From: Pseudoalteromonas piscicida
Lineage (GTDB): Bacteria > Pseudomonadota > Gammaproteobacteria > Enterobacterales > Alteromonadaceae
Direction of reading: 5' to 3'
DNA: 64,000 nucleotides
NCBI RefSeq assembly: GCF_000238315.3
Contig: NZ_CP011924.1
Span: 3,611,001 to 3,675,000 of the forward strand
Part shown: in pieces, positions 8,129 through 15,879 of the stretch
How the letters are laid out: each line of letters starts with the position of its first letter
How positions within the stretch are numbered: position 1 is the stretch's first letter
Made by a program: the position numbers and the translations under genes
The notes under the pieces: generated by a model
Database searches by the model: none
Told to the model about the DNA's origin: nothing
Seen by the model: the letters and a program-made list of their open reading frames with translations, nothing else

Positions 8129-8716
8129 ATGACCAGAAAGAAAAAGACACGTAAAGTTGCAGCCAATGGAACACCAAGGCTGAGTAAAGAAAAGCTACAA
8201 GCGTTACGTGCGCTTAAAGAGCAGCGTAGCAAAAAAACCAAGGGTAAAAAGCCGGGTTCGAGAAATGCACCAGAGATCCTAGTGAAAGAGCAATCAAACA
8301 CGACGACCAATAAAGATCCGCGTGTTGGTAGTAAAAAGCCCATTTCTTTGGTTGCAGAGCCACAATCGGCTGAGTCGAATACACAGCCTGAGATGAAGCG
8401 CCATCTACAGCCACAAGTTAAGTTAACTACAGCGGTAGAGACGTTAACTCCAGAGCAAGAGCTTGAGCAGTTAGAAAATGACGAACGCTTGATGGCGCTA
8501 CTTGAACGCCATGAACGCGGTGAACTGCTAACAGGTAAAGATGCGAAATACTTCAATCGCGGCATTGCACGTCATCAGGAAATATGTGAGATCTTAGGAA
8601 TTGATGATGAGTTTGAAGAAGGCGATATGCTAGATGATGATCCAATGGATCAGTTTATGAGTAATGATCTAGCAAATGAATGGTTAGACGACGACTTTGA
8701 GGAAGATGATAAGTAA
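8129..8716 (+). CDS. yihI: Der GTPase-activating protein YihI
   Basis: The 195-residue protein has a very basic N-terminus (MTRKKKTRKVAANGTPRLSK), a polar low-complexity middle and an acidic C-terminal third (EEGDMLDDDPMDQF, DDDFEEDDK). This is the layout of YihI, which activates the GTPase Der (EngA) in 50S ribosome assembly. The presence of engB in the same neighbourhood fits. Its stop overlaps the start of the next gene (TAATG), so the two form an operon. Confidence 0.88.
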   Translation: MTRKKKTRKVAANGTPRLSKEKLQALRALKEQRSKKTKGKKPGSRNAPEILVKEQSNTTTNKDPRVGSKKPISLVAEPQSAESNTQPEMKRHLQPQVKLTTAVETLTPEQELEQLENDERLMALLERHERGELLTGKDAKYFNRGIARHQEICEILGIDDEFEEGDMLDDDPMDQFMSNDLANEWLDDDFEEDDK

Positions 8717-9231
8717 TGAATACTGCATGGATCATCGCAATCATTATTGGTGCCCTGATTATTGCTGGACTGGCGTTTTACGCGGGTAAATTACTATGGC
8801 AGCTGAAGGTACAAAAAGAGCAGATTGCCAAACATCGCGAGCAAAAGGCTGCTGAGCTTGAAAAGTCACGGCAGCAGCGCAATGGAAAAATTGCGGATAG
8901 CGTTAACTTGATCGCGCGTGCGATGAAGGAAAAACAATGTGAATATTCTGAAGGGTGTTTACGAGTTTGGGTACTCATCTCGCAATATAGCTTTGACGAG
9001 GAAGTTGACTTACAACAGAGTTATCCTGGTGTTTATCAGATGTATGATGAAGTCAAAGAAATGCCAACTCATGACGCGCGTAAGAAGTATTCTAAAAAAG
9101 AGATTTTCAAAATGGATAGCCAGCGTTGGCGTGCTGAAGAGCGCCTAGAAGCGGAGATCTTACAGGACTGTGAAAAGCTGATAGCGCGCTTTAAAGCGGC
9201 TGCTGGCAGTGAAAATGTCGTGTTTCAGTAA
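8716..9231 (+). CDS. DUF2489 family membrane-anchored protein
   Basis: The 171-residue protein has one N-terminal transmembrane helix (about residues 4-24, IIAIIIGALIIAGLAFYAG). A charged, probably coiled-coil stretch (about 30-60) and a cytoplasmic domain with CEYSEGCLRVWVLI follow. This matches the DUF2489 family, which has no known function. It overlaps yihI by one base through TAATG, and a terminator follows its stop. Confidence 0.8.
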   Translation: MNTAWIIAIIIGALIIAGLAFYAGKLLWQLKVQKEQIAKHREQKAAELEKSRQQRNGKIADSVNLIARAMKEKQCEYSEGCLRVWVLISQYSFDEEVDLQQSYPGVYQMYDEVKEMPTHDARKKYSKKEIFKMDSQRWRAEERLEAEILQDCEKLIARFKAAAGSENVVFQ

Positions 9232-9280
9232 GTTGTCTTTTGAAAATGGGTAAGTGAATCCTTATCCAAACTTCAGATTA

Positions 9281-9302
9281 AACGCCCCAAGTGGGCGTTT
9301 TT
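9281..9302 (+). terminator. Intrinsic terminator after yihI-DUF2489
   Basis: AACGCCC / GGGCGTT closes a 5-base loop (CAAGT) and is followed by TTTTT. Confidence 0.85.
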
Positions 9303-9409
9303 AATTATAAATAAGAAACTTTTAACGCAGCTAGCGTCAGATTTATTCCTTCAAACTGAGCATGAATTAAGACTAATTGCTATAAGTATTAAGTCAAACA
9401 GGTATGATT

Positions 9410-10096
9410 TTACTCTGCAATGTATTCACACTCGGTCAGCACTAAGGCGTCTTTGCATTGGTAATATACTTCCACTTGTTGTCCTTCGCCTAAATCCTTG
9501 TGTAGCGTTTCCACCAAAGTGAAAATAAGTTTCTTGTCATCAAACTGAGTCAGCTTGACGGCATCAAAGCCAAAGAATTTTTGCACCGTGCTATAAAGTG
9601 CCTTAAATATGCTTTCTTTGGCCGAGAAAATAACAGTCAATGGGCAGTGCACTTGCTCGCCGAACAGCGCAAAAATTTCAGCTTCTTCAGGATGTAGAAT
9701 TTGTCGTTGTAGTTCGACTTCCTGCTTCGGTTTCATATCTCTTTCGATATCAATGCCTAAGCCTTTCACGGCGATATCATCTGTAGCAATCGCAGCCGCG
9801 ATCCCTCGAGTATGGGTGATACTGGCAACAATATTAGCAGGCCAGATAGGCGCCCGATCGGAGCCGTTAAGCAGCGTAAAGTCACCTTGTCCAAATTGCG
9901 CTAGGCAAGTCTTGGCACATATTCGTCCTGCTAAAAACTCGGCTCGCCTTTTCGCTACCGCTTTATCAAGTGAAGCGGGCAGGAGTATATTTTGTTGTTC
10001 AAAGGAAAGCGCGTCAAAGCTGTCAGGATCAAACTGAATGCAATGAAAATGGTGTGAGAGATAGGGGGTAAATAGGTGACTCTGAGTGCTTTGCAA
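9410..10096 (-). CDS. 4'-phosphopantetheinyl transferase (EntD/Sfp-like)
   Basis: The 228-residue protein transfers the phosphopantetheine arm of coenzyme A to acyl, peptidyl or aryl carrier proteins. Visible motifs are RRAEFLAGR (about 50-58), SITHTRG (92-98), the metal-binding GIDIE (D116 and E118) and FSAKES (157-162). These are the usual Sfp-type signature, and the size suits the EntD branch. No synthase or siderophore genes lie nearby, so its carrier protein is elsewhere. The start is TTG: it has a well-spaced GGGAG Shine-Dalgarno, and no ATG is available close by. Confidence 0.88.
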   Translation of the reverse strand: MQSTQSHLFTPYLSHHFHCIQFDPDSFDALSFEQQNILLPASLDKAVAKRRAEFLAGRICAKTCLAQFGQGDFTLLNGSDRAPIWPANIVASITHTRGIAAAIATDDIAVKGLGIDIERDMKPKQEVELQRQILHPEEAEIFALFGEQVHCPLTVIFSAKESIFKALYSTVQKFFGFDAVKLTQFDDKKLIFTLVETLHKDLGEGQQVEVYYQCKDALVLTECEYIAE

Positions 10097-10156
10097 AGCT
10101 GACTCCCGTTTTCGTATCCATTATTACAAGGCTGATATTGCGCCTCTAATTCGCTT

Positions 10157-10188
10157 TGGACGCTTAGTGTGCATGAGCTAAGCGTCCA
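10157..10188. repeat. Perfect 11-bp inverted repeat
   Basis: TGGACGCTTAG and CTAAGCGTCCA are separated by 10 bases, between the reductase 3' end and the transferase 5' end. On the minus strand it could end the reductase transcript, but no U-tract follows, so its role is open. Confidence 0.45.
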
Positions 10189-10216
10189 TAGCAAGATATG
10201 AACGAGAGATTAAAAG

Positions 10217-10783
10217 TTATTTTAACTTACTTGCAACGGACACCAGTTGCAGAGCGAGGCTTGATACTTTCTCAGCAAGTTCTGGGTCTTTAATTTTACC
10301 TTGGTCATCAAATACATTAAATGCGCCAGGTACAGCCAATTGGTCTGCGAGTACTAAACTGCCAATGCCAGACAACACATCACGGACATGGTTTAGGCCG
10401 CGTAATCCACCTAAGCCGCCTGGTGAGGCTGCATAGAGCGCCACTACCTTGTTTCTAAATGCTGGCACTGCACCTTGTTCTGTTCTAGACGCCCAGTCTA
10501 TTGCATTTTTGAGCACCGCAGTGAAAGAACCATTGTATTCTGGGCTTGCTAATAGAATACCATCGGCATCGCGCAGCTTGTCTTTTAAAAGTTGAGCACC
10601 TTTTGGTGTGCCTTGCGCTTCAAGATCTTCATCGAACATTGGAATATCTAAATCTTGTAACTTGATCACTTCTACTTCTGCGCCACTTTCTAGTGCAAAG
10701 TTTGCCGCGGCTTGGATGAGTAATTGGTTGTAGCTGTCTTTTCTTAAACTGCCTGCTAGTGCGATAATTTTTGCTGTAGTCAT
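10217..10783 (-). CDS. NAD(P)H-dependent FMN reductase
   Basis: The 188-residue flavodoxin-like protein has the FMN phosphate-binding loop GSLRKDSYN (about 11-19), the SPEYNGS loop (about 80-86) and the family segment SPGGLGGLRG. Relatives (NADPH_dep FMN reductase, chromate or quinone reductases) pass two electrons from NAD(P)H to quinones, metals or azo compounds. It is divergent from a LysR regulator with a shared 107-base intergenic region, so it is the probable target of that regulator. The first 128 bases of this gene are also present in the downstream duplication. Confidence 0.9.
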   Translation of the reverse strand: MTTAKIIALAGSLRKDSYNQLLIQAAANFALESGAEVEVIKLQDLDIPMFDEDLEAQGTPKGAQLLKDKLRDADGILLASPEYNGSFTAVLKNAIDWASRTEQGAVPAFRNKVVALYAASPGGLGGLRGLNHVRDVLSGIGSLVLADQLAVPGAFNVFDDQGKIKDPELAEKVSSLALQLVSVASKLK

Positions 10784-11777
10784 CTTGCTGATACCTTATT
10801 TTGTTTCGTTAAAGTGATAGTAGCAAAATTTTACTTGCACAAAACCGAAATAAACGCAAAGCTTGTGTGCATATATGCACAGAGGTGGTTATGGATAAAT
10901 TCACAGATTGGCAGGATCTTAAGGTCGCTTACACGGTTGCCAAGCTTGGCACCTTATCAGCGGCGGCTGAGCATTTAGAGATCCACCACAGTACGGTACT
11001 GAGACGAATAAATAGCTTAGAAGAAGCATTGGGAACGCGGTTATTTCACCGTCATGCCCGAGGTTATCAGGTAACACAGGCAGGAGAAAAGCTACTTGCG
11101 ACGGCGAGTCAAATAGACGAGCGCTTGATGGAGTTGAGTACTTCTATTGTTGCCTCGGACAGTCAGCTTAGAGGTAAGCTTTTGGTGACAACGGTCAGTG
11201 GCTTTATGGATATGCTCTCGGAGCCTTGTTTGACTTTTCAGCAATTACACCCACAGGTACAACTTGAAGTCATTCTCGACCAAAAGCGTTTACGCTTAGA
11301 TCACGGACAGGCGCATGTAGCGGTGAGGGCAGGACCAAAGCCCGATGAGCCCGACTACATAGTGCAGCATCTAAATACTTTAGAAGCAGGCTTGTATGCG
11401 TCTTCAAGCTATATCAAGCGTATGGGGATCCCTAAAACACTTGAAGCGTTACAGGCGCATTACTTTGTCTCTGGTGTGGCCGGATTTAATGCAAGAGTGC
11501 CATATTTCGCTTGGGTAGATGAACATATCCCTGAGACACAAGTGACGCTTAGGGTATCTGAAACGTCAGATGCGTCGCGTGCCATTGTTAATGGCTTAGG
11601 TATTGGTGGGCTACAGCACGATGTAGCAAAACGTTACCCAGATTTACAGCCGGTGTTGCGTGATGAGTTAAAATGGCTAAGCCAAGTTTGGCTAGTTACC
11701 CATGTACTGGTTCATCGAACGGCCAAAGTACAGGCATTATGTGACGTGTTAAAGCGCCATTTTGCTAACCTGAACTG
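10656..11777. repeat. Tandem duplication, copy 1
   Basis: The segment starting inside the FMN reductase gene and running through the intergenic region and the LysR gene to the second base of its stop codon repeats exactly at 11776-12897, with an offset of 1,120 bases. The copies share the two bases TG at the junction (11776-11777). I saw no mismatch between the copies when reading both, so the event is very recent or it is an assembly duplication. Confidence 0.95.
10866..10881. promoter_or_regulatory. Palindromic operator candidate, copy 1
   Basis: TGTGCATATATGCACA is a perfect 16-bp palindrome just before the Shine-Dalgarno of the LysR gene, in the region shared by the two divergent promoters. 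It holds a T-N11-A spacing typical of LysR-type boxes. The same sequence recurs at 11986-12001 in the duplication. Confidence 0.5.
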
Positions 11778-11853
11778 TAACTTGATCACTTCTACTTCTG
11801 CGCCACTTTCTAGTGCAAAGTTTGCCGCGGCTTGGATGAGTAATTGGTTGTAG
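10891..11853 (+). CDS. LysR family transcriptional regulator, upstream copy with abnormal C-terminus
   Basis: The N-terminal winged helix-turn-helix (about 1-60, with TLSAAAEHLEIHHSTVLRRI) and the effector-binding domain are complete. The natural stop codon was cut by the duplication junction: AACTG now continues into antisense reductase sequence, adding 25 residues that begin CNLITSTSAPLSS and ending at 320 residues. The ATG at 10891 has an AGAGGTG Shine-Dalgarno; an upstream in-frame GTG (10867) lies in the palindrome and is unlikely. The likely role is control of the divergent reductase gene and of itself. Whether the extended protein folds or acts normally is unknown. Confidence 0.9.
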   Translation: MDKFTDWQDLKVAYTVAKLGTLSAAAEHLEIHHSTVLRRINSLEEALGTRLFHRHARGYQVTQAGEKLLATASQIDERLMELSTSIVASDSQLRGKLLVTTVSGFMDMLSEPCLTFQQLHPQVQLEVILDQKRLRLDHGQAHVAVRAGPKPDEPDYIVQHLNTLEAGLYASSSYIKRMGIPKTLEALQAHYFVSGVAGFNARVPYFAWVDEHIPETQVTLRVSETSDASRAIVNGLGIGGLQHDVAKRYPDLQPVLRDELKWLSQVWLVTHVLVHRTAKVQALCDVLKRHFANLNCNLITSTSAPLSSAKFAAAWMSNWL

Positions 11854-11903
11854 CTGTCTTTTCTTAAACTGCCTGCTAGTGCGATAATTTTTGCTGTAGT
11901 CAT
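11712..11903 (-). pseudogene. Truncated FMN reductase fragment made by the duplication
   Basis: This frame opens with the first 42 intact codons of the reductase (same start, promoter region and Shine-Dalgarno), then crosses the duplication junction into antisense LysR sequence and stops after 63 codons. It keeps the FMN phosphate loop but lacks the rest of the fold, so it cannot be a working enzyme. Its promoter is intact, so a short transcript antisense to the end of LysR copy 1 is expected. Confidence 0.85.
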
Positions 11904-12897
11904 CTTGCTGATACCTTATTTTGTTTCGTTAAAGTGATAGTAGCAAAATTTTACTTGCACAAAACCGAAATAAACGCAAAGCTTGTGTGCATATATGCAC
12001 AGAGGTGGTTATGGATAAATTCACAGATTGGCAGGATCTTAAGGTCGCTTACACGGTTGCCAAGCTTGGCACCTTATCAGCGGCGGCTGAGCATTTAGAG
12101 ATCCACCACAGTACGGTACTGAGACGAATAAATAGCTTAGAAGAAGCATTGGGAACGCGGTTATTTCACCGTCATGCCCGAGGTTATCAGGTAACACAGG
12201 CAGGAGAAAAGCTACTTGCGACGGCGAGTCAAATAGACGAGCGCTTGATGGAGTTGAGTACTTCTATTGTTGCCTCGGACAGTCAGCTTAGAGGTAAGCT
12301 TTTGGTGACAACGGTCAGTGGCTTTATGGATATGCTCTCGGAGCCTTGTTTGACTTTTCAGCAATTACACCCACAGGTACAACTTGAAGTCATTCTCGAC
12401 CAAAAGCGTTTACGCTTAGATCACGGACAGGCGCATGTAGCGGTGAGGGCAGGACCAAAGCCCGATGAGCCCGACTACATAGTGCAGCATCTAAATACTT
12501 TAGAAGCAGGCTTGTATGCGTCTTCAAGCTATATCAAGCGTATGGGGATCCCTAAAACACTTGAAGCGTTACAGGCGCATTACTTTGTCTCTGGTGTGGC
12601 CGGATTTAATGCAAGAGTGCCATATTTCGCTTGGGTAGATGAACATATCCCTGAGACACAAGTGACGCTTAGGGTATCTGAAACGTCAGATGCGTCGCGT
12701 GCCATTGTTAATGGCTTAGGTATTGGTGGGCTACAGCACGATGTAGCAAAACGTTACCCAGATTTACAGCCGGTGTTGCGTGATGAGTTAAAATGGCTAA
12801 GCCAAGTTTGGCTAGTTACCCATGTACTGGTTCATCGAACGGCCAAAGTACAGGCATTATGTGACGTGTTAAAGCGCCATTTTGCTAACCTGAACTG
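11776..12897. repeat. Tandem duplication, copy 2
   Basis: This is the exact second copy of 10656-11777. Its right end falls at the base where the MITE-like ATACCAATTG repeat begins (12898), so one breakpoint coincides with a repeat boundary. Confidence 0.95.
11986..12001. promoter_or_regulatory. Palindromic operator candidate, copy 2
   Basis: This is the identical TGTGCATATATGCACA in the second copy, now between the truncated reductase fragment and LysR copy 2. Confidence 0.5.
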
Positions 12898-12898
12898 A
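12011..12898 (+). CDS. LysR family transcriptional regulator, downstream copy with the native C-terminus
   Basis: This 295-residue protein is identical to copy 1 through its last residue, HFANLN, and then stops at the original TGA. Its length is normal for LysR regulators. It keeps a full copy of the upstream region, so both copies should be expressed and the regulator dosage roughly doubled. Its divergent partner is now only a reductase fragment, so any control of the real reductase must act at the copy 1 operator. The stop codon overlaps the first base of a MITE-like repeat. Confidence 0.92.
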   Translation: MDKFTDWQDLKVAYTVAKLGTLSAAAEHLEIHHSTVLRRINSLEEALGTRLFHRHARGYQVTQAGEKLLATASQIDERLMELSTSIVASDSQLRGKLLVTTVSGFMDMLSEPCLTFQQLHPQVQLEVILDQKRLRLDHGQAHVAVRAGPKPDEPDYIVQHLNTLEAGLYASSSYIKRMGIPKTLEALQAHYFVSGVAGFNARVPYFAWVDEHIPETQVTLRVSETSDASRAIVNGLGIGGLQHDVAKRYPDLQPVLRDELKWLSQVWLVTHVLVHRTAKVQALCDVLKRHFANLN

Positions 12899-13106
12899 TA
12901 CCAATTGCACTAAGTCTCCAATCAATTTGAAGGGTGAAATACCATATTAGCGTCGTTAAAAATTTCTCATTTAGAACAACTAAATAGCAAAATTTTTGCC
13001 TTGCCTATATGGATATAGGTACCTTGGCGGTAGCAGGACGCGAGAGCGGAGCTACTAAAGTTATTTCTCCGCTTCAAATAGCTCATTTACCTAATACAAT
13101 TGGTAT
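12898..13106. mobile_element. MITE-like intergenic repeat with ATACCAATTG terminal inverted repeats
   Basis: A 209-base non-coding segment begins ATACCAATTG and ends CAATTGGTAT, a perfect 10-bp terminal inverted pair. It fills the gap between the LysR stop and the convergent lipoprotein gene. It has no transposase. I believe ATACCAATTG-ended repeats are frequent in Pseudoalteromonas chromosomes, but copy number cannot be judged from this window. A short resemblance to its left end occurs at 31718. Confidence 0.5.
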
Positions 13107-13131
13107 GAGGTTAAGAGAATTACGGCTGGCG

Positions 13132-13518
13132 TTATTTTTCCAGCTTTTTGCAGCTAACTTTACTGAGCACGACATAAGTATCCTTTTTCGGATAGTAGAG
13201 CACACACTGGGTGTCACGAAGCTGCAAGATGAAACTCTCATAAGCGAGATTATGTGCGCCTAAAATTGGACTGCCATTGCCATCTAGGCTTTGGCCATGC
13301 TCAAGCAGTAGTGTTGGGCTACGTTGAAAAACGGTACTTGCGAGAGTCGGTGGTAAACCGCCTTTGAGTTTTACTATAGCTTGCTTGAGTTGTGATAACA
13401 CTTCGGGCGAAGATGTCGAGAGTACAGCTTCATTAACCGAAGTTGATGCAGGCGCGCTATTGCACGCTTGCATCAATAAAGCCAAAGCGGTGATTTTCAC
13501 CGCTTTTAGCAGCGCCAT
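13132..13518 (-). CDS. Small putative lipoprotein, function unknown
   Basis: The 128-residue protein has a short hydrophobic signal (ALLKAVKITALALLMQAC) with lipobox LMQAC, so the cysteine near residue 19 is probably lipidated. The mature part has three cysteines including the lipidated one and no motif I recognise. It overlaps the stop codon of the S41 peptidase gene through TAATG and is therefore the second gene of that operon. Membrane destination (inner or outer) is not clear; the residue after the cysteine is Asn rather than Asp. Confidence 0.7.
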   Translation of the reverse strand: MALLKAVKITALALLMQACNSAPASTSVNEAVLSTSSPEVLSQLKQAIVKLKGGLPPTLASTVFQRSPTLLLEHGQSLDGNGSPILGAHNLAYESFILQLRDTQCVLYYPKKDTYVVLSKVSCKKLEK

Positions 13519-15110
13519 TATTGCGGCTCCTTGGGCTTCATTAAAATTGCATTTTCTCGCAGTGGATAGACTGGGAGCGTAACCGCATGCTCCTTATTTT
13601 GATACTGTGGCTGAGCAGTAGGCGCAAATTGCGCTACATTTGGGCAACGACCGGTATCTATATGCGTCAGTGCTGCGGCGAAAAGATCTTCTTCTTGACT
13701 GCCTAGCGGTGCTGAGAAGTCATCTGCGACAATACAACCTGGCACTTGTGCGCTCAGACCAATTTCACCGCTGCTTGACGCTCCTGAAGGGGTAAAGCCA
13801 TCAGCATAAGCATCAAAGCCCTTGGCATTTTCTGAACCAAACTGAATGGTATAGTAAACCGTGCCGCAGTTTTGCGCGGGCACAAAGCCATAGGGCTTAC
13901 CTCGAGTGGTACCACCGATCAAAAAGACTTCAACATCAATGCCGCGCAGGCCATTAATTACATTTTCACTGGCAGAGGCCGTGCCTCGTGTCGAGAGGAT
14001 ATAAACTCTAGGTAAGGTTACGGTGGGCAAAGTGGTGGATGTAAACTTGTTTTCAGCCCAGTTAATAGCTCTAGACTCAAATTCTGTTCGTTCTTCTTCA
14101 GCAGTACGCTTGTCATTTAAGGTGCTATAAGTGAAGGTTTTATTTAGGCTGCTGTTGCCTGCAACCATATAGCCTAGTTGTGCTGCCATAATGACGCGAC
14201 CACCGCCGTTGTAACGCATGTCGAGTACTAAATCGTCTATTTCTTGTGTTTTAAATAGAGTAAAGGCTTCAACCAACCCTTCTTGGGCTGTTGGAATAAA
14301 TTGATTGAACTGCACATAACCAACCTGCTTACCGCCATAACTAATGACTTTAGCGTTTTGCACCGGTGAGGTTTCAATATCGACTGAAGTCAGGGTAACG
14401 GATTTTTCGTTGCCTGATTTATCTTCAAATACAAAGTTATGTGGCTCGCTTTGCTCTGGTGATAGGCCAGCATTTAGCGCAGCGGTATTATCACTTGAAA
14501 TAAAGTCGACGCCATCTATCGAGAGGATCTTATCTCCACGTACGATCCCTGCATTCGCGGCTGGTGAATTAGGCTCTACTGCGGCGACAGTAAAATTACG
14601 TGGTGGTGATGTGGATATGGCCGCCCAACGAATGCCATAACCGGTCGCAACACCCGATTGCGCTTCTTTTTGGAAGCTTTCATAAGATTCGTAGAAATGA
14701 AATTGATCTTTGGCATTACCCGACGCCGTTGTTTGGTTTGTTTTTAATTGCTCGAAGTAATCAATAACGGTATCGAATTGTGTTGGGTCGTTATCTAGTA
14801 CTTCGTCGTACCAAAGGTAGGTTTCGTTGGTAAAAGAGCGGAGCCACATTTTTTCATGCATCGCCGTACCACCCTTATCAGGATAAGGTTGGTTGTTGTT
14901 ATATTTGTCTGTACCCGTTCTTGGGGAGGCACAATAGTTAATAAACTGACTTGACGCAGGAAATTGATTAAACGTCCAAGTTGGCGGCTCGGTTTGTCCC
15001 GTGTTATTACCTGGATTATCGGTGCCTAATGAATCGCTGCCACCGCCACCACAAGCGGCTAATAACAAGCTCATTGCTGTTGATGCGAAAACTAGAGTAA
15101 TACGTTGCAT
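13518..15110 (-). CDS. S41 family peptidase lipoprotein with PDZ domain
   Basis: The 530-residue protein starts with a lipoprotein signal (lipobox LLAAC followed by GGGGSDS). An N-terminal helical region with FTNETYLWYDEV leads to a PDZ domain (VAAVEPNSPAANAGIVRGDKI) and a C-terminal-processing-peptidase-type S41 domain. The catalytic region shows LVLDMRYNGGG, TRGTASASE with the nucleophile serine and GGTTRGKPYG with the probable general-base lysine. The substrate is unknown. I chose ATG at 15110; a GTG three codons earlier lies directly on the Shine-Dalgarno AGGA. It is co-transcribed with the small lipoprotein gene. Confidence 0.88.
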   Translation of the reverse strand: MQRITLVFASTAMSLLLAACGGGGSDSLGTDNPGNNTGQTEPPTWTFNQFPASSQFINYCASPRTGTDKYNNNQPYPDKGGTAMHEKMWLRSFTNETYLWYDEVLDNDPTQFDTVIDYFEQLKTNQTTASGNAKDQFHFYESYESFQKEAQSGVATGYGIRWAAISTSPPRNFTVAAVEPNSPAANAGIVRGDKILSIDGVDFISSDNTAALNAGLSPEQSEPHNFVFEDKSGNEKSVTLTSVDIETSPVQNAKVISYGGKQVGYVQFNQFIPTAQEGLVEAFTLFKTQEIDDLVLDMRYNGGGRVIMAAQLGYMVAGNSSLNKTFTYSTLNDKRTAEEERTEFESRAINWAENKFTSTTLPTVTLPRVYILSTRGTASASENVINGLRGIDVEVFLIGGTTRGKPYGFVPAQNCGTVYYTIQFGSENAKGFDAYADGFTPSGASSSGEIGLSAQVPGCIVADDFSAPLGSQEEDLFAAALTHIDTGRCPNVAQFAPTAQPQYQNKEHAVTLPVYPLRENAILMKPKEPQ

Positions 15111-15173
15111 CGTATTCACGTTCCTGTTTTAGTTGTATGACTAAAAACTAGCACTGCTTGGGTTATCTCGCAA

Positions 15174-15794
15174 TCACTGTTTCTGCCAAGCCGTGAATAA
15201 TTTCCGCTGTTGTGGGGAGATTTTTAGCCCGTAGGTTTTTTCCATATAAAAATACGCCTCAGCGATGCGTTTTCTTGCATATTCTGGAGGTTCAATTCGG
15301 CGTAATTTAAAGTCTATCTTGACTGGACACGCACCATAATTTGCTTCAGTACTAGGTAACATACCAAAACGGAAATTAGATCGATCCCCATTGATTTCGC
15401 CAATCGCTGGAGCAAGATTGTGAATATCAGCTTCCATCCTCCTAAATTGCTCACTGACTTTACGGCAGTGCTTTCTTCCGCCATCTTGCCAGCACTGCAA
15501 CTGATGTCCAAATTCCCACGCAGGCACGATATGCTCCCACTCAATGCGCTGAGCACGGGCGTTTTCTTTGCCATTGCGAGTGTAAGGTAACCTCGGGGTA
15601 TAACCACAACTTGCGGGATCTGGGACCAGCTTTTTGCCTTGCTTTTTGATATTACAATTACAATAAAGCGTGCGGGTATTGTCAGTAACTTGTTGTGATA
15701 AATGTTTCTTTGCTTTTGAGAAAGACGTGAATTCTTGAGCGTTGGCTGTTAATACAAATAAGCTAAGCGCTAAGATATAGCAATATCGTGACAT
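15174..15794 (-). CDS. endA: Endonuclease I (periplasmic or secreted DNase)
   Basis: The 206-residue protein has a signal peptide (to about residue 19, TANA/Q). The beta-beta-alpha-metal core includes IEWEHIVPAW with the general-base histidine at about residue 88, and EADIHNLAPAIGEINGDRSN with metal ligands. This is the EndA/Dns/Vvn layout, including paired cysteines for disulfides. Such enzymes degrade external DNA non-specifically. It is single on the minus strand, close to a larger secreted relative at 18474-20096. Confidence 0.93.
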   Translation of the reverse strand: MSRYCYILALSLFVLTANAQEFTSFSKAKKHLSQQVTDNTRTLYCNCNIKKQGKKLVPDPASCGYTPRLPYTRNGKENARAQRIEWEHIVPAWEFGHQLQCWQDGGRKHCRKVSEQFRRMEADIHNLAPAIGEINGDRSNFRFGMLPSTEANYGACPVKIDFKLRRIEPPEYARKRIAEAYFYMEKTYGLKISPQQRKLFTAWQKQ

Positions 15795-15879
15795 AACCTC
15801 TCACCAAATGGTGGAATACAGGGAATGTCACTATATCAAAAAAATCATCAATACTAACAAGCGTATACGGTAAACCCCT

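Noticed and set aside
10157..10188. Strong intrinsic terminator for the FMN reductase
   Set aside because: The stem is perfect but no U-tract follows on either strand, so I list it only as an inverted repeat.
13009..13263. Forward reading frame of 84 codons
   Set aside because: It runs from the MITE-like repeat into antisense of the small lipoprotein gene; no start signal and no family.
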